A DNA stretch of 64,000 nt from JBGAHD01 sp044226395 (GCA_044226395.1 JBGAHD010000001.1:992001-1056000); one strand, 5' to 3'. Shown: positions 51,242 through 60,463, numbered from the stretch's first letter. Numbers and translations: made by a program. The notes: generated from the letters alone by a model not told the origin.

Positions 51242-52234
51242 ATGATTCGATTCGGCTGGCTCGCCTTGGCCGCGCTCATCCTGGCCGCGCCGAGCGCGCG
51301 GACGCAGGCGCAGGTGCAGGCCAAACAGACCACGTACGCCTTGATCCGCTGCGAATCGCCGCGCGGTCGCGACAGCTACTGCCCGGCCGACACGCGCCTG
51401 GGCGTGCAGCTCACGCGCGACCTCAACGGCCGCTGCCAAATCGGCCGCACCTGGGGTTATGACCGCGGCGGCATCTGGGTGCGCGGGTGCTCGGGCGAAT
51501 TCGAAATCGGCCGTCGCGGCAATGGCTACGGCTGGGGCTGGGGTTATCAGGGCACGGACTACGTGGTCTGCGAATCGCGCGATTACCGCTACGAACTGTG
51601 CAACGTCAACACGCGCGGTGGCGTGGTGCTGACCAACCAGATCAGCCGCGCCGATTGCGTCGAAGGCCGCAGCTGGGGCTATGACAATCGCGGCATCTGG
51701 GTCGATCAAGGCTGCGCGGGCGAATTCGCCGTGGGCGGTCGACCAGGCGGTGGTGGTCGTCCGCAGGGTGGCGGCGGGGATTACTACCCAGCCGATCCGA
51801 ACCTGGGCGCGACCTTCACCTGCGAATCGCGCGACAACCGTCGTCGCCAGTGCGCGGTCAGCTTCGGCCGTGGCAATCGCGTGACCGTGATCCGCAACAT
51901 CAGCTCGCAGCCCTGCGTCGAAGGCGATACCTGGGGTTATGACGGCGCCGGCGTGTGGGTCGATCGCGGCTGTCGCGCGGAGTTCCGCGTGATTCAAGGC
52001 AGCGGCGGCAACTATCCGGGCCCGGGCCCGGGCGGCGGCGGTAGCGCCGAGACCGTGCGCTGCGAGTCGCGCGACTACAAGCGCACCTTCTGCGATGTCG
52101 GCCGCGTGCAGGACGTGCGTCTGCGTCGTCAGATCAGCAAGTCGCAGTGCGTGGAAGGCCAGACCTGGGGCTACGACCGTCGTCGCCTGTGGGTCGATCA
52201 AGGCTGCGGCGCGGAGTTCGACATTTATCGTTGA
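51242..52234 (+). CDS. Secreted protein with four DUF3011 repeats
   Basis: A 330-residue secreted protein with a signal peptide (MIRFGWLALAALILAAPSAR). Four DUF3011 units of about 60 residues follow, each with Cys-Glu-Ser at the start, a central Cys, a WGYD core and a (V/R)D(Q/R)GCxxEF end; examples CVEGRSWGYDNRGIWVDQGC (20 residues) and VEGDTWGYDGAGVWVDRG. Glycine-rich linkers (GGRPGGGGRPQGGGGDYY) separate repeats two and three. Even cysteine counts suggest disulfides. The start has GGGAGGAAGG upstream. The role of DUF3011 is unknown. Followed by a strong terminator. Confidence 0.9.
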   Translation: MIRFGWLALAALILAAPSARTQAQVQAKQTTYALIRCESPRGRDSYCPADTRLGVQLTRDLNGRCQIGRTWGYDRGGIWVRGCSGEFEIGRRGNGYGWGWGYQGTDYVVCESRDYRYELCNVNTRGGVVLTNQISRADCVEGRSWGYDNRGIWVDQGCAGEFAVGGRPGGGGRPQGGGGDYYPADPNLGATFTCESRDNRRRQCAVSFGRGNRVTVIRNISSQPCVEGDTWGYDGAGVWVDRGCRAEFRVIQGSGGNYPGPGPGGGGSAETVRCESRDYKRTFCDVGRVQDVRLRRQISKSQCVEGQTWGYDRRRLWVDQGCGAEFDIYR

Positions 52235-52264
52235 TCCCTGACGGGACAACGTCGAGCGTGCAAG

Positions 52265-52303
52265 CGGGGCCCGACGGCGCAAGCCTTCGGGCCCCGTGTG
52301 TTT
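52265..52303 (+). terminator. Intrinsic terminator after the DUF3011 gene
   Basis: A perfect 10-bp stem CGGGGCCCGA / TCGGGCCCCG (52265-52274 and 52287-52296) with a 12-base loop, followed by TGTGTTTT. It also lies just past the convergent M48 gene. Confidence 0.75.
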
Positions 52304-52316
52304 TCAGGGCTCGCGA

Positions 52317-53228
52317 TCAGTTGAGCGCGGGGCAACCCATGGCCGTGCGCACTTGAATCGCCTCGTCCATCCACGACTGCAATTGCGCGATGCGCGTGCC
52401 GTGCGCGGGATGCGTGGACATGAATTCCGGCGGCGCGCCGCCGCCCGCGGCTTCGGCCATGCGCTCCCACAGATGCACCGACTCGCGCGGATCGAAACAC
52501 GCCGCGGCCGAGAGCATCAGTCCCACGCGATCGGCCTCGGATTCGTGATCGCGCGAGAACGGCAGCAACACGCCGAACTTGGTGCCCGCTCCGAGCGCGG
52601 CCATGACGATCTGTTGCTGGCGCGGCTCCATGTCGCTGACCGACATGCCCGCGGCCATGGTGCCCAGTTGCACGAGCTTTTGTTGCGCCATGCGCTCGGC
52701 GCCGTGACGCAGCAGCGCGTGCGCGATCTCGTGGCCCATCACCGCGGCCAGCGCATCGGCGTTCTGCGCCACGGGAATGATGCCGGTGTAGACCGCGATC
52801 TTGCCGCCGGGCAGGCAGAAGGCGTTGACCTGATCGGATTCGATCACGCTCACCTGCCACTGGAACTGGTCCCACGGCGTCGAGGCCTGGATGCCCGCGG
52901 TCTGCTGCAGATACTGCTCGACGCGCGGACCGGCGGCGATGAGTTTCTCGGCGATGCCTTCGACCTGACGCGGCAGCTCGCCGGTGGTGACCACGCGCGA
53001 TTCCGACAGCACTTCTTGATACGACTGATAACCCAGCGCGACTTCTTCCTCGAACGAGGTGTCGATCATCTGCGCGCGACCGGTGAACGACGCCGGCTGC
53101 TGATGCGTGAGGTAGTAGTAACCCAGATAGCCCGCGAAGACGATCAGCACCCACCAGCGCACGCCACCGCGGCGCGCGCCCTGACGCGGATCGCCGCCAC
53201 CGGGAAACCGCATCCCTGGAACGCTCAT
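52317..53228 (-). CDS. M48-family zinc metalloprotease with N-terminal membrane anchor
   Basis: A 303-residue membrane-tethered metallopeptidase. An N-terminal TM segment (VRWWVLIVFAGYLGYYYLTH) is followed by the HExxH motif in VMGHEIAHALLRHGAERM and the third ligand glutamate in HESEADRVGLML. FMSTHPAHGTRIAQLQSWM closes the M48/Oma1-like domain. The strong AGGAGG before ATG 53228 sets the start. It begins 8 bases after the SUMF1-domain gene, so the two form an operon. The substrate is unknown; periplasmic protein quality control is plausible. Confidence 0.92.
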   Translation of the reverse strand: MSVPGMRFPGGGDPRQGARRGGVRWWVLIVFAGYLGYYYLTHQQPASFTGRAQMIDTSFEEEVALGYQSYQEVLSESRVVTTGELPRQVEGIAEKLIAAGPRVEQYLQQTAGIQASTPWDQFQWQVSVIESDQVNAFCLPGGKIAVYTGIIPVAQNADALAAVMGHEIAHALLRHGAERMAQQKLVQLGTMAAGMSVSDMEPRQQQIVMAALGAGTKFGVLLPFSRDHESEADRVGLMLSAAACFDPRESVHLWERMAEAAGGGAPPEFMSTHPAHGTRIAQLQSWMDEAIQVRTAMGCPALN

Positions 53229-53236
53229 GTGTCCTC

Positions 53237-55177
53237 CTACAGTTCGCGCACCACGCGCAGACCGATGCGCGCGCCCCGCGCGCTCGCCGGCGAACCTTGC
53301 CGGAACGCGGAGCGTACCTGATCGGGCGCGCTGCCCCACGAGCCGCCGCGCACCACGCGGCGGTCGCAACCTTTGTTCACCCAGTCGCTGCCGTCCTCGG
53401 GCGCGCGCAGATACGAATCGTGCCAGCAATCCTCGGTCCATTCCGAGACATTGCCGTCGATGTCGAACACGCCCAGCGGATTGGCCGCGTACGTGCGCAC
53501 GGGCGCGGGGCCCCAATAGCCATCGCCGTAGCGCGGGAAGGCGCGCGTCCAACTACGGCGCGAACGCGAGCGATCCTCGGAACCGGTGAAGTTGCCGCGC
53601 ACGGTCGTGAGATTACCCGCGCCCCACCAATAGCGCGTGGTCGTGCCGGCGCGCAGCACGTATTCGAACTCGGCTTCGGTCGGCAGGCGATAGCGCTTGC
53701 CCGTGCGTTGCGACAGCCATTGCGCGAAGGCGCGCGCGTCGTTCCACGACACGTGCACGACCGGCGCGCGATCGTCGGCGGTCTCGCCGGCGTAGTCGTG
53801 CCGCCAGTTGATGTCGCGCGCGCTGGCGATGCGGCCGCTCTTTTCGTCGTAGAAGCCGGTCGAGCCCAGGCGTTCGGCGTCGGTTTGATACTCGGTGTCG
53901 CGCACGAAGCGGCCGAAATCGGCGACCGTGATCTCGTTGCGCGCCAGCGCGAAGGGCCGCGACATCTCGACCGTGTGCTGCGGGCCTTCGCTGGCCTCGC
54001 GGCCGCGTTCCTTGTCGGGCGAGCCCATGCGGAACTCGCCGATCGGAATCACCACCATCTCCGGCCCCGCGCCGCCGCGATCGACGAAGCTGTCGGTGAA
54101 GGTCTCGCCCGGGTTGTAGTGATCGTACAGGCGCGCATTGGCCAAGCGCTCGCGCAGCGATTGCAATTGCTCGGCGCTGACGCCGAAGGCTTCGGCGCGC
54201 ACCAGGTATTCGGTGGCGCGGTCGAGATCGCGCGCGTCGAGCGCGGCGCCGATGCGTTGAATCAACCCGCGCGCGCGTTCATCGCGCAGGGCCACGATGC
54301 GCGTGCGCGTCTGCAACTGCGCCTGCGAGCCCGGCACGATCTCGCCAGCGAAGGCCAGCAAGCGATCGGCGTCGGCGAACTGATCCTCGGTGGCGGCGGC
54401 GAGCGCGCGCGTGAGCACGCTGGCCTCGATCTCGCTCAGGCCCTGACGCGCCACGACCGAACGCGCATCGAGCGCGAGCGCGGCGCGATAGCTGTCGAGC
54501 GCGCTGGCGCCCGAGGGTTCGTAATACTGACCGGCGGCGATGCGCTGCGCGCCCTCGCGCAGTGCCTCTTCGAGCTTGGGCAAGGTGTCGAGGCGACGCT
54601 GGATCTTGTCGAGCTCGGCCTTGGCGTCGTCGATCTCGGCCAGGGCCGCGGTCCACAAGGCCGCGGTCTTGAGATCGCCCTGATCGATCGCGACCTGCGC
54701 GGACTCGACCGCATCGGCCAGGGCCTTGGCGCGCGCGCGACGCGCGACGCGGTTCTTGCCATCGATCTCGAGCGCGCGGTCGTACCAGGTCACCGCGTTG
54801 TCCTCGGCCGGAAACACCAGATGGCCGGCGGCGGCGGCCTTCTCGGCGCGCGCGATGGCCTCGGTGAACTCGGCGCGCGCGTCGTCGGCGAGCGTGCTCG
54901 TCGGGGTCGCGGACTCGGGCTTGTCGTCCTCGGTCGGGGTCGTGGTGGGCTCGGGCGCGGCCGCGATCTGTTGCGCGGCGGCCTCGTAGGCCTGGGCCAG
55001 GGCGGCGTCCTCGTCGGTGGCCGCGTCCTCGCCCGGCGTCCACCACCAGCGATAGGCGAACGCGAGCACGAGCAGACCCAGCCCCAGGATGCCGCCCAGC
55101 GAATTGCGATTGCGCACCCAGGGTTTCACACCGACATCCGTCGCCGTCAGCCGCTTGCACGAAGACTGTGCCACCAT
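53237..55177 (-). CDS. Membrane-anchored SUMF1 (FGE-sulfatase) domain protein lacking the catalytic cysteines
   Basis: A 646-residue protein. An N-terminal TM segment (about 27-43, SLGGILGLGLLVLAFAY) precedes an acidic Ala-rich coil and TPR-like region (about 60-350) and then a SUMF1/formylglycine-generating domain (about 370-646): MVVIPIGEFRMGSPDKERG, PVVHVSWNDARAFAQWLS, YRLPTEAEFEYVLRAGT, DIDGNVSEWTEDCWHD and RRVVRGGSWGSAPDQVRS. The active-site Cys pair of true FGE is absent near RGGSW. Such domains often act as non-catalytic binders. Start ATG 55177; in-frame GTGs at residues 15 and 17 are alternatives. Upstream of the M48 gene in the same operon. Confidence 0.88.
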   Translation of the reverse strand: MVAQSSCKRLTATDVGVKPWVRNRNSLGGILGLGLLVLAFAYRWWWTPGEDAATDEDAALAQAYEAAAQQIAAAPEPTTTPTEDDKPESATPTSTLADDARAEFTEAIARAEKAAAAGHLVFPAEDNAVTWYDRALEIDGKNRVARRARAKALADAVESAQVAIDQGDLKTAALWTAALAEIDDAKAELDKIQRRLDTLPKLEEALREGAQRIAAGQYYEPSGASALDSYRAALALDARSVVARQGLSEIEASVLTRALAAATEDQFADADRLLAFAGEIVPGSQAQLQTRTRIVALRDERARGLIQRIGAALDARDLDRATEYLVRAEAFGVSAEQLQSLRERLANARLYDHYNPGETFTDSFVDRGGAGPEMVVIPIGEFRMGSPDKERGREASEGPQHTVEMSRPFALARNEITVADFGRFVRDTEYQTDAERLGSTGFYDEKSGRIASARDINWRHDYAGETADDRAPVVHVSWNDARAFAQWLSQRTGKRYRLPTEAEFEYVLRAGTTTRYWWGAGNLTTVRGNFTGSEDRSRSRRSWTRAFPRYGDGYWGPAPVRTYAANPLGVFDIDGNVSEWTEDCWHDSYLRAPEDGSDWVNKGCDRRVVRGGSWGSAPDQVRSAFRQGSPASARGARIGLRVVREL

Positions 55178-55238
55178 AAGGCGAAGCCCGCGCGCGCCGC
55201 AACACGCGCGGCCCCCGAGACTTCAGCCCCCGGTGAAC

Positions 55239-56330
55239 ATGCACCACTGGATCGATTCCGCCGGCGCCTTGAGCGACGTCGCCGAGCGCCTGGCCCGTTG
55301 CCCGCGCATTGGCTTCGACACCGAGTTCATGCGCGTGCGCACGTACTGGCCCGAGCTCGCCCTGCTGCAGACCAGCGATGGCTCGCGCATCGACCTGATC
55401 GACCCGGTCGCCCTGCCCGACCTGTCGGCGCTTCGCGCCATGCTCACCGCGCCCACGCCGGTGAAGCTGCTGCACAGCGCCAGCGAAGACCTGGTCGCGC
55501 TCGCGCCCATCGCCCAGGCGCCCATCGGCGGCCTGTTCGACACGCAAGTCGCCGCGGCCTTCGCGGGCCTGGGCCCGGGCATCGGCTATCAGCGCCTGGT
55601 GCTGACCGTGGTCAATGTCGAACTGGCGAAGGCGGAGACGCGCTCGAACTGGTTGGCGCGGCCGCTGTCGGACGCGCAGCTAGCGTACGCCGAGGCCGAC
55701 GTCGAACACCTGTTCGCGGTGCACGACGCCCTGATGGAACTGCTGACCCGGCGCAACATGCTCGACTGGTGCCTGGCCGAGTGTCAGCGACTGGCCGACA
55801 ACGCCGCGCTCGGCGATGGCGCGGGCCAGCCGCATCACGAGTTCAAGAGCCTGTGGCGCTGGCCCGACGAACGTCAGTACCTGCTGCGTCGCGTGCTCGA
55901 CTGGCGCGAAGCCACCGCGCGCGCGGTCAATCGCCCGCGCCTGTGGATCTTCGACAACCCCACGGCGGTGCAGCTGGCCGAGGCGCGGCCGACCGACACG
56001 GCCGCGATCAATGCGCTGTTGTCGAGCCAGCGCGCCTTCCCCAAGCGCGCCCTGGGCGATCTGATCGATTGCCTGACCCAACCGATCGACGACGCCTCGC
56101 TCGTCGACTTCTCGCCCATTCCGCCGCCCTTGCGCGGCGAGGACGAGCGCCGCTTCGACGAGGCCCGCGACCGCATTGCCGCCCGCGCCCAGGCCCTGGA
56201 CCTGCCGCCGGCCCTGATCGCCTCGCGCCGCCAGATCGAGGCCCTGATCCGCGGCGAAGGCACGGCCCAGCTCGCGCCCTGGCGCCGTCAGGCCCTGGGC
56301 GATGCCCTGAGCGAACTGGTCGCGTCCTGA
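55239..56330 (+). CDS. rnd: Ribonuclease D
   Basis: 3'-5' exoribonuclease that trims tRNA precursors and small RNAs. The 363-residue protein has the DEDDy motifs: IGFDTEFMR (Exo I), LLHSASEDLVAL (Exo II) and QLAYAEADVEHLF (Exo III), followed by two HRDC-like helical domains. ATG 55239 is chosen since upstream in-frame residues are not conserved. A tRNA-Ala gene follows on the same strand, 98 bases downstream, with its own -10 box. Confidence 0.94.
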   Translation: MHHWIDSAGALSDVAERLARCPRIGFDTEFMRVRTYWPELALLQTSDGSRIDLIDPVALPDLSALRAMLTAPTPVKLLHSASEDLVALAPIAQAPIGGLFDTQVAAAFAGLGPGIGYQRLVLTVVNVELAKAETRSNWLARPLSDAQLAYAEADVEHLFAVHDALMELLTRRNMLDWCLAECQRLADNAALGDGAGQPHHEFKSLWRWPDERQYLLRRVLDWREATARAVNRPRLWIFDNPTAVQLAEARPTDTAAINALLSSQRAFPKRALGDLIDCLTQPIDDASLVDFSPIPPPLRGEDERRFDEARDRIAARAQALDLPPALIASRRQIEALIRGEGTAQLAPWRRQALGDALSELVAS

Positions 56331-56394
56331 TCGGTCGCGCGCCCGACCGGGCCGGGGCCCTAGCTATCCCCCCGGACCATCCGTTATGATGCGC

Positions 56395-56400
56395 GCCCTT
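56395..56400 (+). promoter_or_regulatory. Candidate -10 box of tRNA-Ala promoter
   Basis: TATGAT lies 28 bases upstream of the mature tRNA start, matching TATAAT at five of six positions. No clear -35 element at 17 bases. Confidence 0.4.
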
Positions 56401-56428
56401 CGACGGGGCCCCAGTCCCGTCGACGCGT

Positions 56429-56504
<76 letters not shown>

Positions 56505-56520
56505 AATCGTTGACCGAAAG

Positions 56521-56547
56521 AACCGGCCTCAGGGCCGGTTTTTTTTT
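56521..56547 (+). terminator. Intrinsic terminator after tRNA-Ala
   Basis: Perfect 8-bp stem AACCGGCC / GGCCGGTT with a TCAG loop, followed by seven further Ts (56541-56547). It ends the tRNA-Ala transcript 16 bases after the CCA. Confidence 0.95.
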
Positions 56548-57214
56548 GCCTCGCGCGCGGCGCGCCGACTCGGCGGAAGGCGATGTCGGTCGACAGGTCC
56601 TCGGTCGAAGCCGCCAGCGCCTCGCGCGCGCCGACGCCGTGGACGACTACATTAGTGATCGCTGGATCACTGAGTTCGCCACGCGCCGACACGCCGCCGC
56701 TCGACGCGCGACCGTTCTGGAATTGACGGTTTTCGTCAATTACTCGTCTATGTCGCGCCACGCGCATTAGGAAGCCACTCGACCTTCGCGCGAATTTTGA
56801 CTTCGCCTGAGAGATCGCAAGCCCCGATGACACGCGCGCGCGCGCGAAGCGACGCCCTTGCGAGACATCGCGGCGCACGCGAGAAAGCTCACGTTTTCAA
56901 GTATTTCCGGCGAATTCTCATATTCGTGACATGGAATACACCGAATGCACTCATCGAGCACGTGACACCGACCGGTACGCGTCGAGCGCGACAATTCGAG
57001 GCTGCTTCGCATTACCGCGTCAGTTGACTGACGAATTCGCGAGCGCGATCGGTCGATTTGCATTCACAGCTCAAGTCATCGCGATGTGAAAAATTCCGGC
57101 ATGGCCCTTGCAGATCGCGGTGCAAGGCCGGTTGTCTTCCCCACTCCGTCGTGGTCGCGAGCGCCAGCCAGGACACGTCCGCGGCATGCCGCATCTACAT
57201 TCAGGAGTCCATCC
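56548..57214. other. Intergenic region of about 670 bp with three perfect inverted repeats
   Basis: No gene is supported. The region is less GC-rich than its surroundings and contains AGTGATC / GATCACT (56655-56661 and 56666-56672), AATTGACG / CGTCAATT (56721-56728 and 56734-56741) and CGTCAGT / ACTGACG (57018-57024 and 57027-57033). A short frame at 56797-57027 lacks a ribosome-binding site and codon bias. It lies upstream of the chemoreceptor gene, whose AGGAG site is at 57203-57207. Confidence 0.55.
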
Positions 57215-58912
57215 ATGTTCCGCGCACTTCGACTGGCCCTCACGCATCCCAGCACGCCGATCCCCGCGCCCGTGGCGCCCGTGGCCGCGCCGCCGACCGT
57301 GATCGAGCCCGCCGCGCCGCCGCCGCCGCAAGGGATCAATGGCGTGCCGTTCGAACGTTTCGCGGCCATGGTCGAATCCTCGCCCAGCAACATCATGCTG
57401 GCCACGCCCGAAGGCGTGATCGTGTACATGAACAAGCGTTCCTACGACACCTTGCGCACCATCGAGCACGAACTGCCGGTGCGCGTGAGCGAGATCGTCG
57501 GCAACAGTTTCGATGTCTTCCACAAGAATCCCGGCCGCGTGCGCGGCATCGTCGGCGACCATCGGCAATTGCCGCACCGCGCGGTGATCAGCGTCGGCGC
57601 CGAGAAGCTGCAACTCAATGTCACGCCCATCTTCGATGAGCACCGCAACTACGTCGGCGCCATGCAATCGTGGGACGTGGTGACCAAGCAACTCGAGGCC
57701 GAGGCGCGCAACGCCGACTTGATGGCCCAGATCGCGGCCCTGAGTGAATCGCAGGCCCTGATCGAGTTCGATCTCGATGGCGTGATCCTCACCGCCAATC
57801 ACAACATGCTGTCGGTCGTGGGCTATTCGCTCGACGAGCTCAAGGGCAAGCATCACCGTTTGCTGCTCGATCAGGCCGAACGCGATTCGGTCGAATACCG
57901 CGAGTTCTGGCATCGTTTGCGCCGCGGCGAGCACATCACTTCCGAGTTCCGCCGCCGCGCGCGCGATGGTCGCGAGCTGTGGCTGCAAGCGACGTATTGC
58001 CCCGTGTTCGGCGCCGACGGCAAGCCCTACAAGGTGCTCAAGTGCGCCATCGACGTCACCGATCAGGTGCGCATGCGCGCGCAGATGCAGTCGGTGATCA
58101 AGGGCGTGACGCACAATGCCCGCAATCTGGAAACCGCCGCCGAACAGCTGACACAGTTGAGTCAGCAGATGGCGGCCAATGCCGAGCAGACCGCCTCGCA
58201 AGCGCAGACCGTGTCGCTGGCCTCGACCGATGTCAGCAGCAATGTCCACACCATCGCCAGCGCCACCGAGGAGATGACCGCGAGCATTCGCGAAATCGCC
58301 AAGAACGCCGCCGATGGCGCCCGCGTCGCCAGCGCCGCCGTGGAAGTGGCCAGCAGCGCCAACGCCACCGTGACCAAGCTGGGCGAAAGCAGCGGCGAGA
58401 TCGGCAAGGTGATCAAGGTCATCACCGCGATCGCGCACCAGACCAAGTTGCTGGCGCTCAACGCCACCATCGAAGCCGCGCGCGCGGGCGAAGCCGGCAA
58501 GGGCTTCGCGGTCGTCGCCAATGAAGTCAAGGAACTGGCGAAGGAAACCGCCAAGGCGACGGAAGACATCAGCGCCAAGATCGAGGCGATTCAGTCCGAC
58601 ACCGGCAGCGCCGTCGACGCGATCACGCGCATCAGCGCCATCATCAATCAAATCAGCGATATCCAAAGCTCGATCGCCGGCGCCGTGGAAGAACAGACCG
58701 CGACCACCAACGAGATGAGCCGCAATCTGACGGAAACCGCGCGCGGCAGCAGCGAAATCGCCCGCAATATCGCTGGCATGGCTGATGCAGCGAAAGACAC
58801 GACGGTCGGCGCGACCAAGTCACTCGCCGCCGCGCGTGACCTGACCACGATGGCCGAAGCCCTCACGGGCCTGGTGACCACCGCGACCGACAAGAAACCC
58901 GGCGACCGCTAA
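57215..58912 (+). CDS. Soluble chemoreceptor-like protein with two PAS domains and MCP signalling domain
   Basis: A 565-residue cytoplasmic methyl-accepting-type protein without membrane segments. A Pro/Ala-rich N-terminus (to about 45) is followed by PAS 1 (FERFAAMVESSPSNIMLATP to about 165), PAS 2 (IEFDLDGVILTANHNMLSVV to about 290, with a PAC-like KVLKCAIDVTDQV), and an MCP domain with the conserved tip IAHQTKLLALNATIEAARAG and EAGKGFAVVANEVKELA. The layout is that of BdlA/Aer2-like internal sensors for redox, oxygen or cofactor cues. No CheA/CheW genes are nearby. A ribosome-binding AGGAG sets ATG 57215. Confidence 0.93.
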   Translation: MFRALRLALTHPSTPIPAPVAPVAAPPTVIEPAAPPPPQGINGVPFERFAAMVESSPSNIMLATPEGVIVYMNKRSYDTLRTIEHELPVRVSEIVGNSFDVFHKNPGRVRGIVGDHRQLPHRAVISVGAEKLQLNVTPIFDEHRNYVGAMQSWDVVTKQLEAEARNADLMAQIAALSESQALIEFDLDGVILTANHNMLSVVGYSLDELKGKHHRLLLDQAERDSVEYREFWHRLRRGEHITSEFRRRARDGRELWLQATYCPVFGADGKPYKVLKCAIDVTDQVRMRAQMQSVIKGVTHNARNLETAAEQLTQLSQQMAANAEQTASQAQTVSLASTDVSSNVHTIASATEEMTASIREIAKNAADGARVASAAVEVASSANATVTKLGESSGEIGKVIKVITAIAHQTKLLALNATIEAARAGEAGKGFAVVANEVKELAKETAKATEDISAKIEAIQSDTGSAVDAITRISAIINQISDIQSSIAGAVEEQTATTNEMSRNLTETARGSSEIARNIAGMADAAKDTTVGATKSLAAARDLTTMAEALTGLVTTATDKKPGDR

Positions 58913-58969
58913 GTCGCCGAACACCTCCCGGCAACTCGGCCTTCCTACCCCCGGAACGCCGAGCCCCCC

Positions 58970-59008
58970 GAAGGCCGACCCGACCCCTGGGTCGGCCTTC
59001 ATCTTTTC
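58970..59008 (+). terminator. Intrinsic terminator after the chemoreceptor gene
   Basis: Perfect 12-bp stem GAAGGCCGACCC / GGGTCGGCCTTC (58970-58981 and 58989-59000) with a 7-base loop, followed by ATCTTTT. The next 206 bases to yjjG (59009-59214) show no gene or repeat. Confidence 0.85.
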
Positions 59009-59214
59009 TGTCCCCCCGTGTCGCGAAATCACCGGTAATGCGACGCCTACATCCGCAGTCGAGGATGAGTACTCGGCGCATTCTTCGGCAACATCCGACT
59101 TCGCCTGGAGACCTTCAAGAATCTGAATTTGCGGAGCCCGCCACGTCAATCAAAGGCCTCGATGTGGACCCATGCCTCGTGCAACGCAACGCAGCTTGTC
59201 GCGTGCCTTCGATG

Positions 59215-59898
59215 TCAAGGATTGGACGCGGTCAACAACACGCGCAGCTCGTCGAGCGTGGCGACGTGATGATCTGGCGTGATGTCCTCGGGCACGGGCT
59301 TGCCCGCGACATTCAACCAACAGGTGCGCAGGCCCGCGTCGATGCCGCCGCGCACGTCGGTGGCGGCGGTATCGCCGACCATCAACACGTGGTCGCGCGG
59401 GGGATTGCCCATCAGCTCCAGGGCGTGGTCGAAGATGCGGCGATCGGGTTTGCTCACGCCCACGCCTTCGGAGGCGACGACGGGAAAGAAAGTCTCGCTC
59501 AAGCCCAAGCGTTGCAGGCGCACGGGCTGCAGTTCGGTAAAGCCATTGGTGACGATGCCCATGCGCGCGCGGCCGCGCAGCGCGGCGATAAGTTCGCGCG
59601 CGCCGGGCACGAAGCTCGTGGTGTCGGCCATGGCCACGAGGAAATCGGTGTCGAGGTCACGCGCGCGTCGGCCGGTGGCTGCTGCCCAAGGTTGGAAGCG
59701 GATCTCGCGAATGCGTTCCGAGGTGATCAAACCGGCGGCGTAGTCGATCCACAATTGGGTGTTGTGCGTTTCGAAGCGCGCGAAGTCCTCGTCGTCGAGC
59801 ACGACGCCATGGCGTTCGAGCATCAAGCACACGCCTTGACGCGCGTCGAAGTGGAACAACGTGCCGTCGGCATCAAACAGAATCCACGGATAGCGCAT
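59215..59898 (-). CDS. yjjG: YjjG-family HAD pyrimidine nucleotidase
   Basis: HAD-superfamily 5'-nucleotidase that removes non-canonical pyrimidine nucleotides. The 227-residue protein has motif I WILFDADGTLFHFD, motif II GIVTNGF, the lysine in GVSKPDRRIFDHAL and motif III VLMVGDTAATDVRGG. Its cap domain has DFARFETHNTQLWIDYAAG. It is encoded next to yjjX with a 22-base gap, giving a nucleotide-pool-cleaning pair. Confidence 0.92.
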   Translation of the reverse strand: MRYPWILFDADGTLFHFDARQGVCLMLERHGVVLDDEDFARFETHNTQLWIDYAAGLITSERIREIRFQPWAAATGRRARDLDTDFLVAMADTTSFVPGARELIAALRGRARMGIVTNGFTELQPVRLQRLGLSETFFPVVASEGVGVSKPDRRIFDHALELMGNPPRDHVLMVGDTAATDVRGGIDAGLRTCWLNVAGKPVPEDITPDHHVATLDELRVLLTASNP

Positions 59899-59920
59899 GC
59901 GTTGCCTCTTCGCGCCGCGA

Positions 59921-60463
59921 TCAGGGCGCGTAGATCTCGGGGTGAAGGAAGGGCGCCATCGCCAGCACCAGGGCCTGCGTGTACGCGCTTTCGCGCGTCG
60001 CCTGACCGCGCGTGAGCAACGCGATCGCGCCGCCCTGCTGCTTGGAGTTGTGCGTGTTGAACATGCGATCCATCACCGAGCCGAGCTCCGCCTGCGGCGT
60101 CAACGCGGCGTGCACGCGCGGCGGCAAGGGCATGGCCGCGCTGCGTCCCACGCTCACGCGCGTGGCGTCGGCGATGACGACATAGGCGAAGGTGTATGGC
60201 CCGTCTTCGGTCACTTCGATGCCGCCTTCAAGCGCGACGTAGAAATCGGCGCCACCGCGCTCGCGCAAAAACTCAACGCGATTGAGCGCGCCACGTCGCG
60301 TTTCCTCGGCGGTCATCGGCTGATCGGCCACGCCCGAGGGCGCGTGCTGGCCTTCGCACACGAGGTCGCGTTCGGGCATCAAGGGCGCCAGCGCGCCGCG
60401 CACGGCGTTGATCTTGACCGGGTTGCGCGATCCGACGATCACGCGCAGGGGCGTTGGGTTCAT
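59921..60463 (-). CDS. yjjX: Inosine/xanthosine triphosphatase
   Basis: Hydrolyses ITP and XTP, keeping deaminated purines out of nucleic acids. The 180-residue protein begins with LRVIVGSRNPVKINAVRGA, then PSGVADQPMTAEETRRGALN and DFYVALEGGIEV, with NTHNSKQQGGAIALLTRG late in the chain, all family features. Length fits YjjX. Upstream of yjjG on the same strand. Confidence 0.94.
   Translation of the reverse strand: MNPTPLRVIVGSRNPVKINAVRGALAPLMPERDLVCEGQHAPSGVADQPMTAEETRRGALNRVEFLRERGGADFYVALEGGIEVTEDGPYTFAYVVIADATRVSVGRSAAMPLPPRVHAALTPQAELGSVMDRMFNTHNSKQQGGAIALLTRGQATRESAYTQALVLAMAPFLHPEIYAP

Noticed and set aside
53237..54100. True formylglycine-generating enzyme
   Set aside because: The catalytic cysteine pair downstream of RGGSW is absent and no sulfatase gene is nearby.
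53297..56389. Another frame of about 1000 codons antisense to the SUMF1 gene and across rnd
   Set aside because: The translation is biased to Arg/Gly/Ala/His without motifs and overlaps two well-supported genes in other frames.
56797..57027. 76-codon frame in the gene-free region before the chemoreceptor
   Set aside because: No ribosome-binding site, no recognisable motif, and composition unlike nearby genes.
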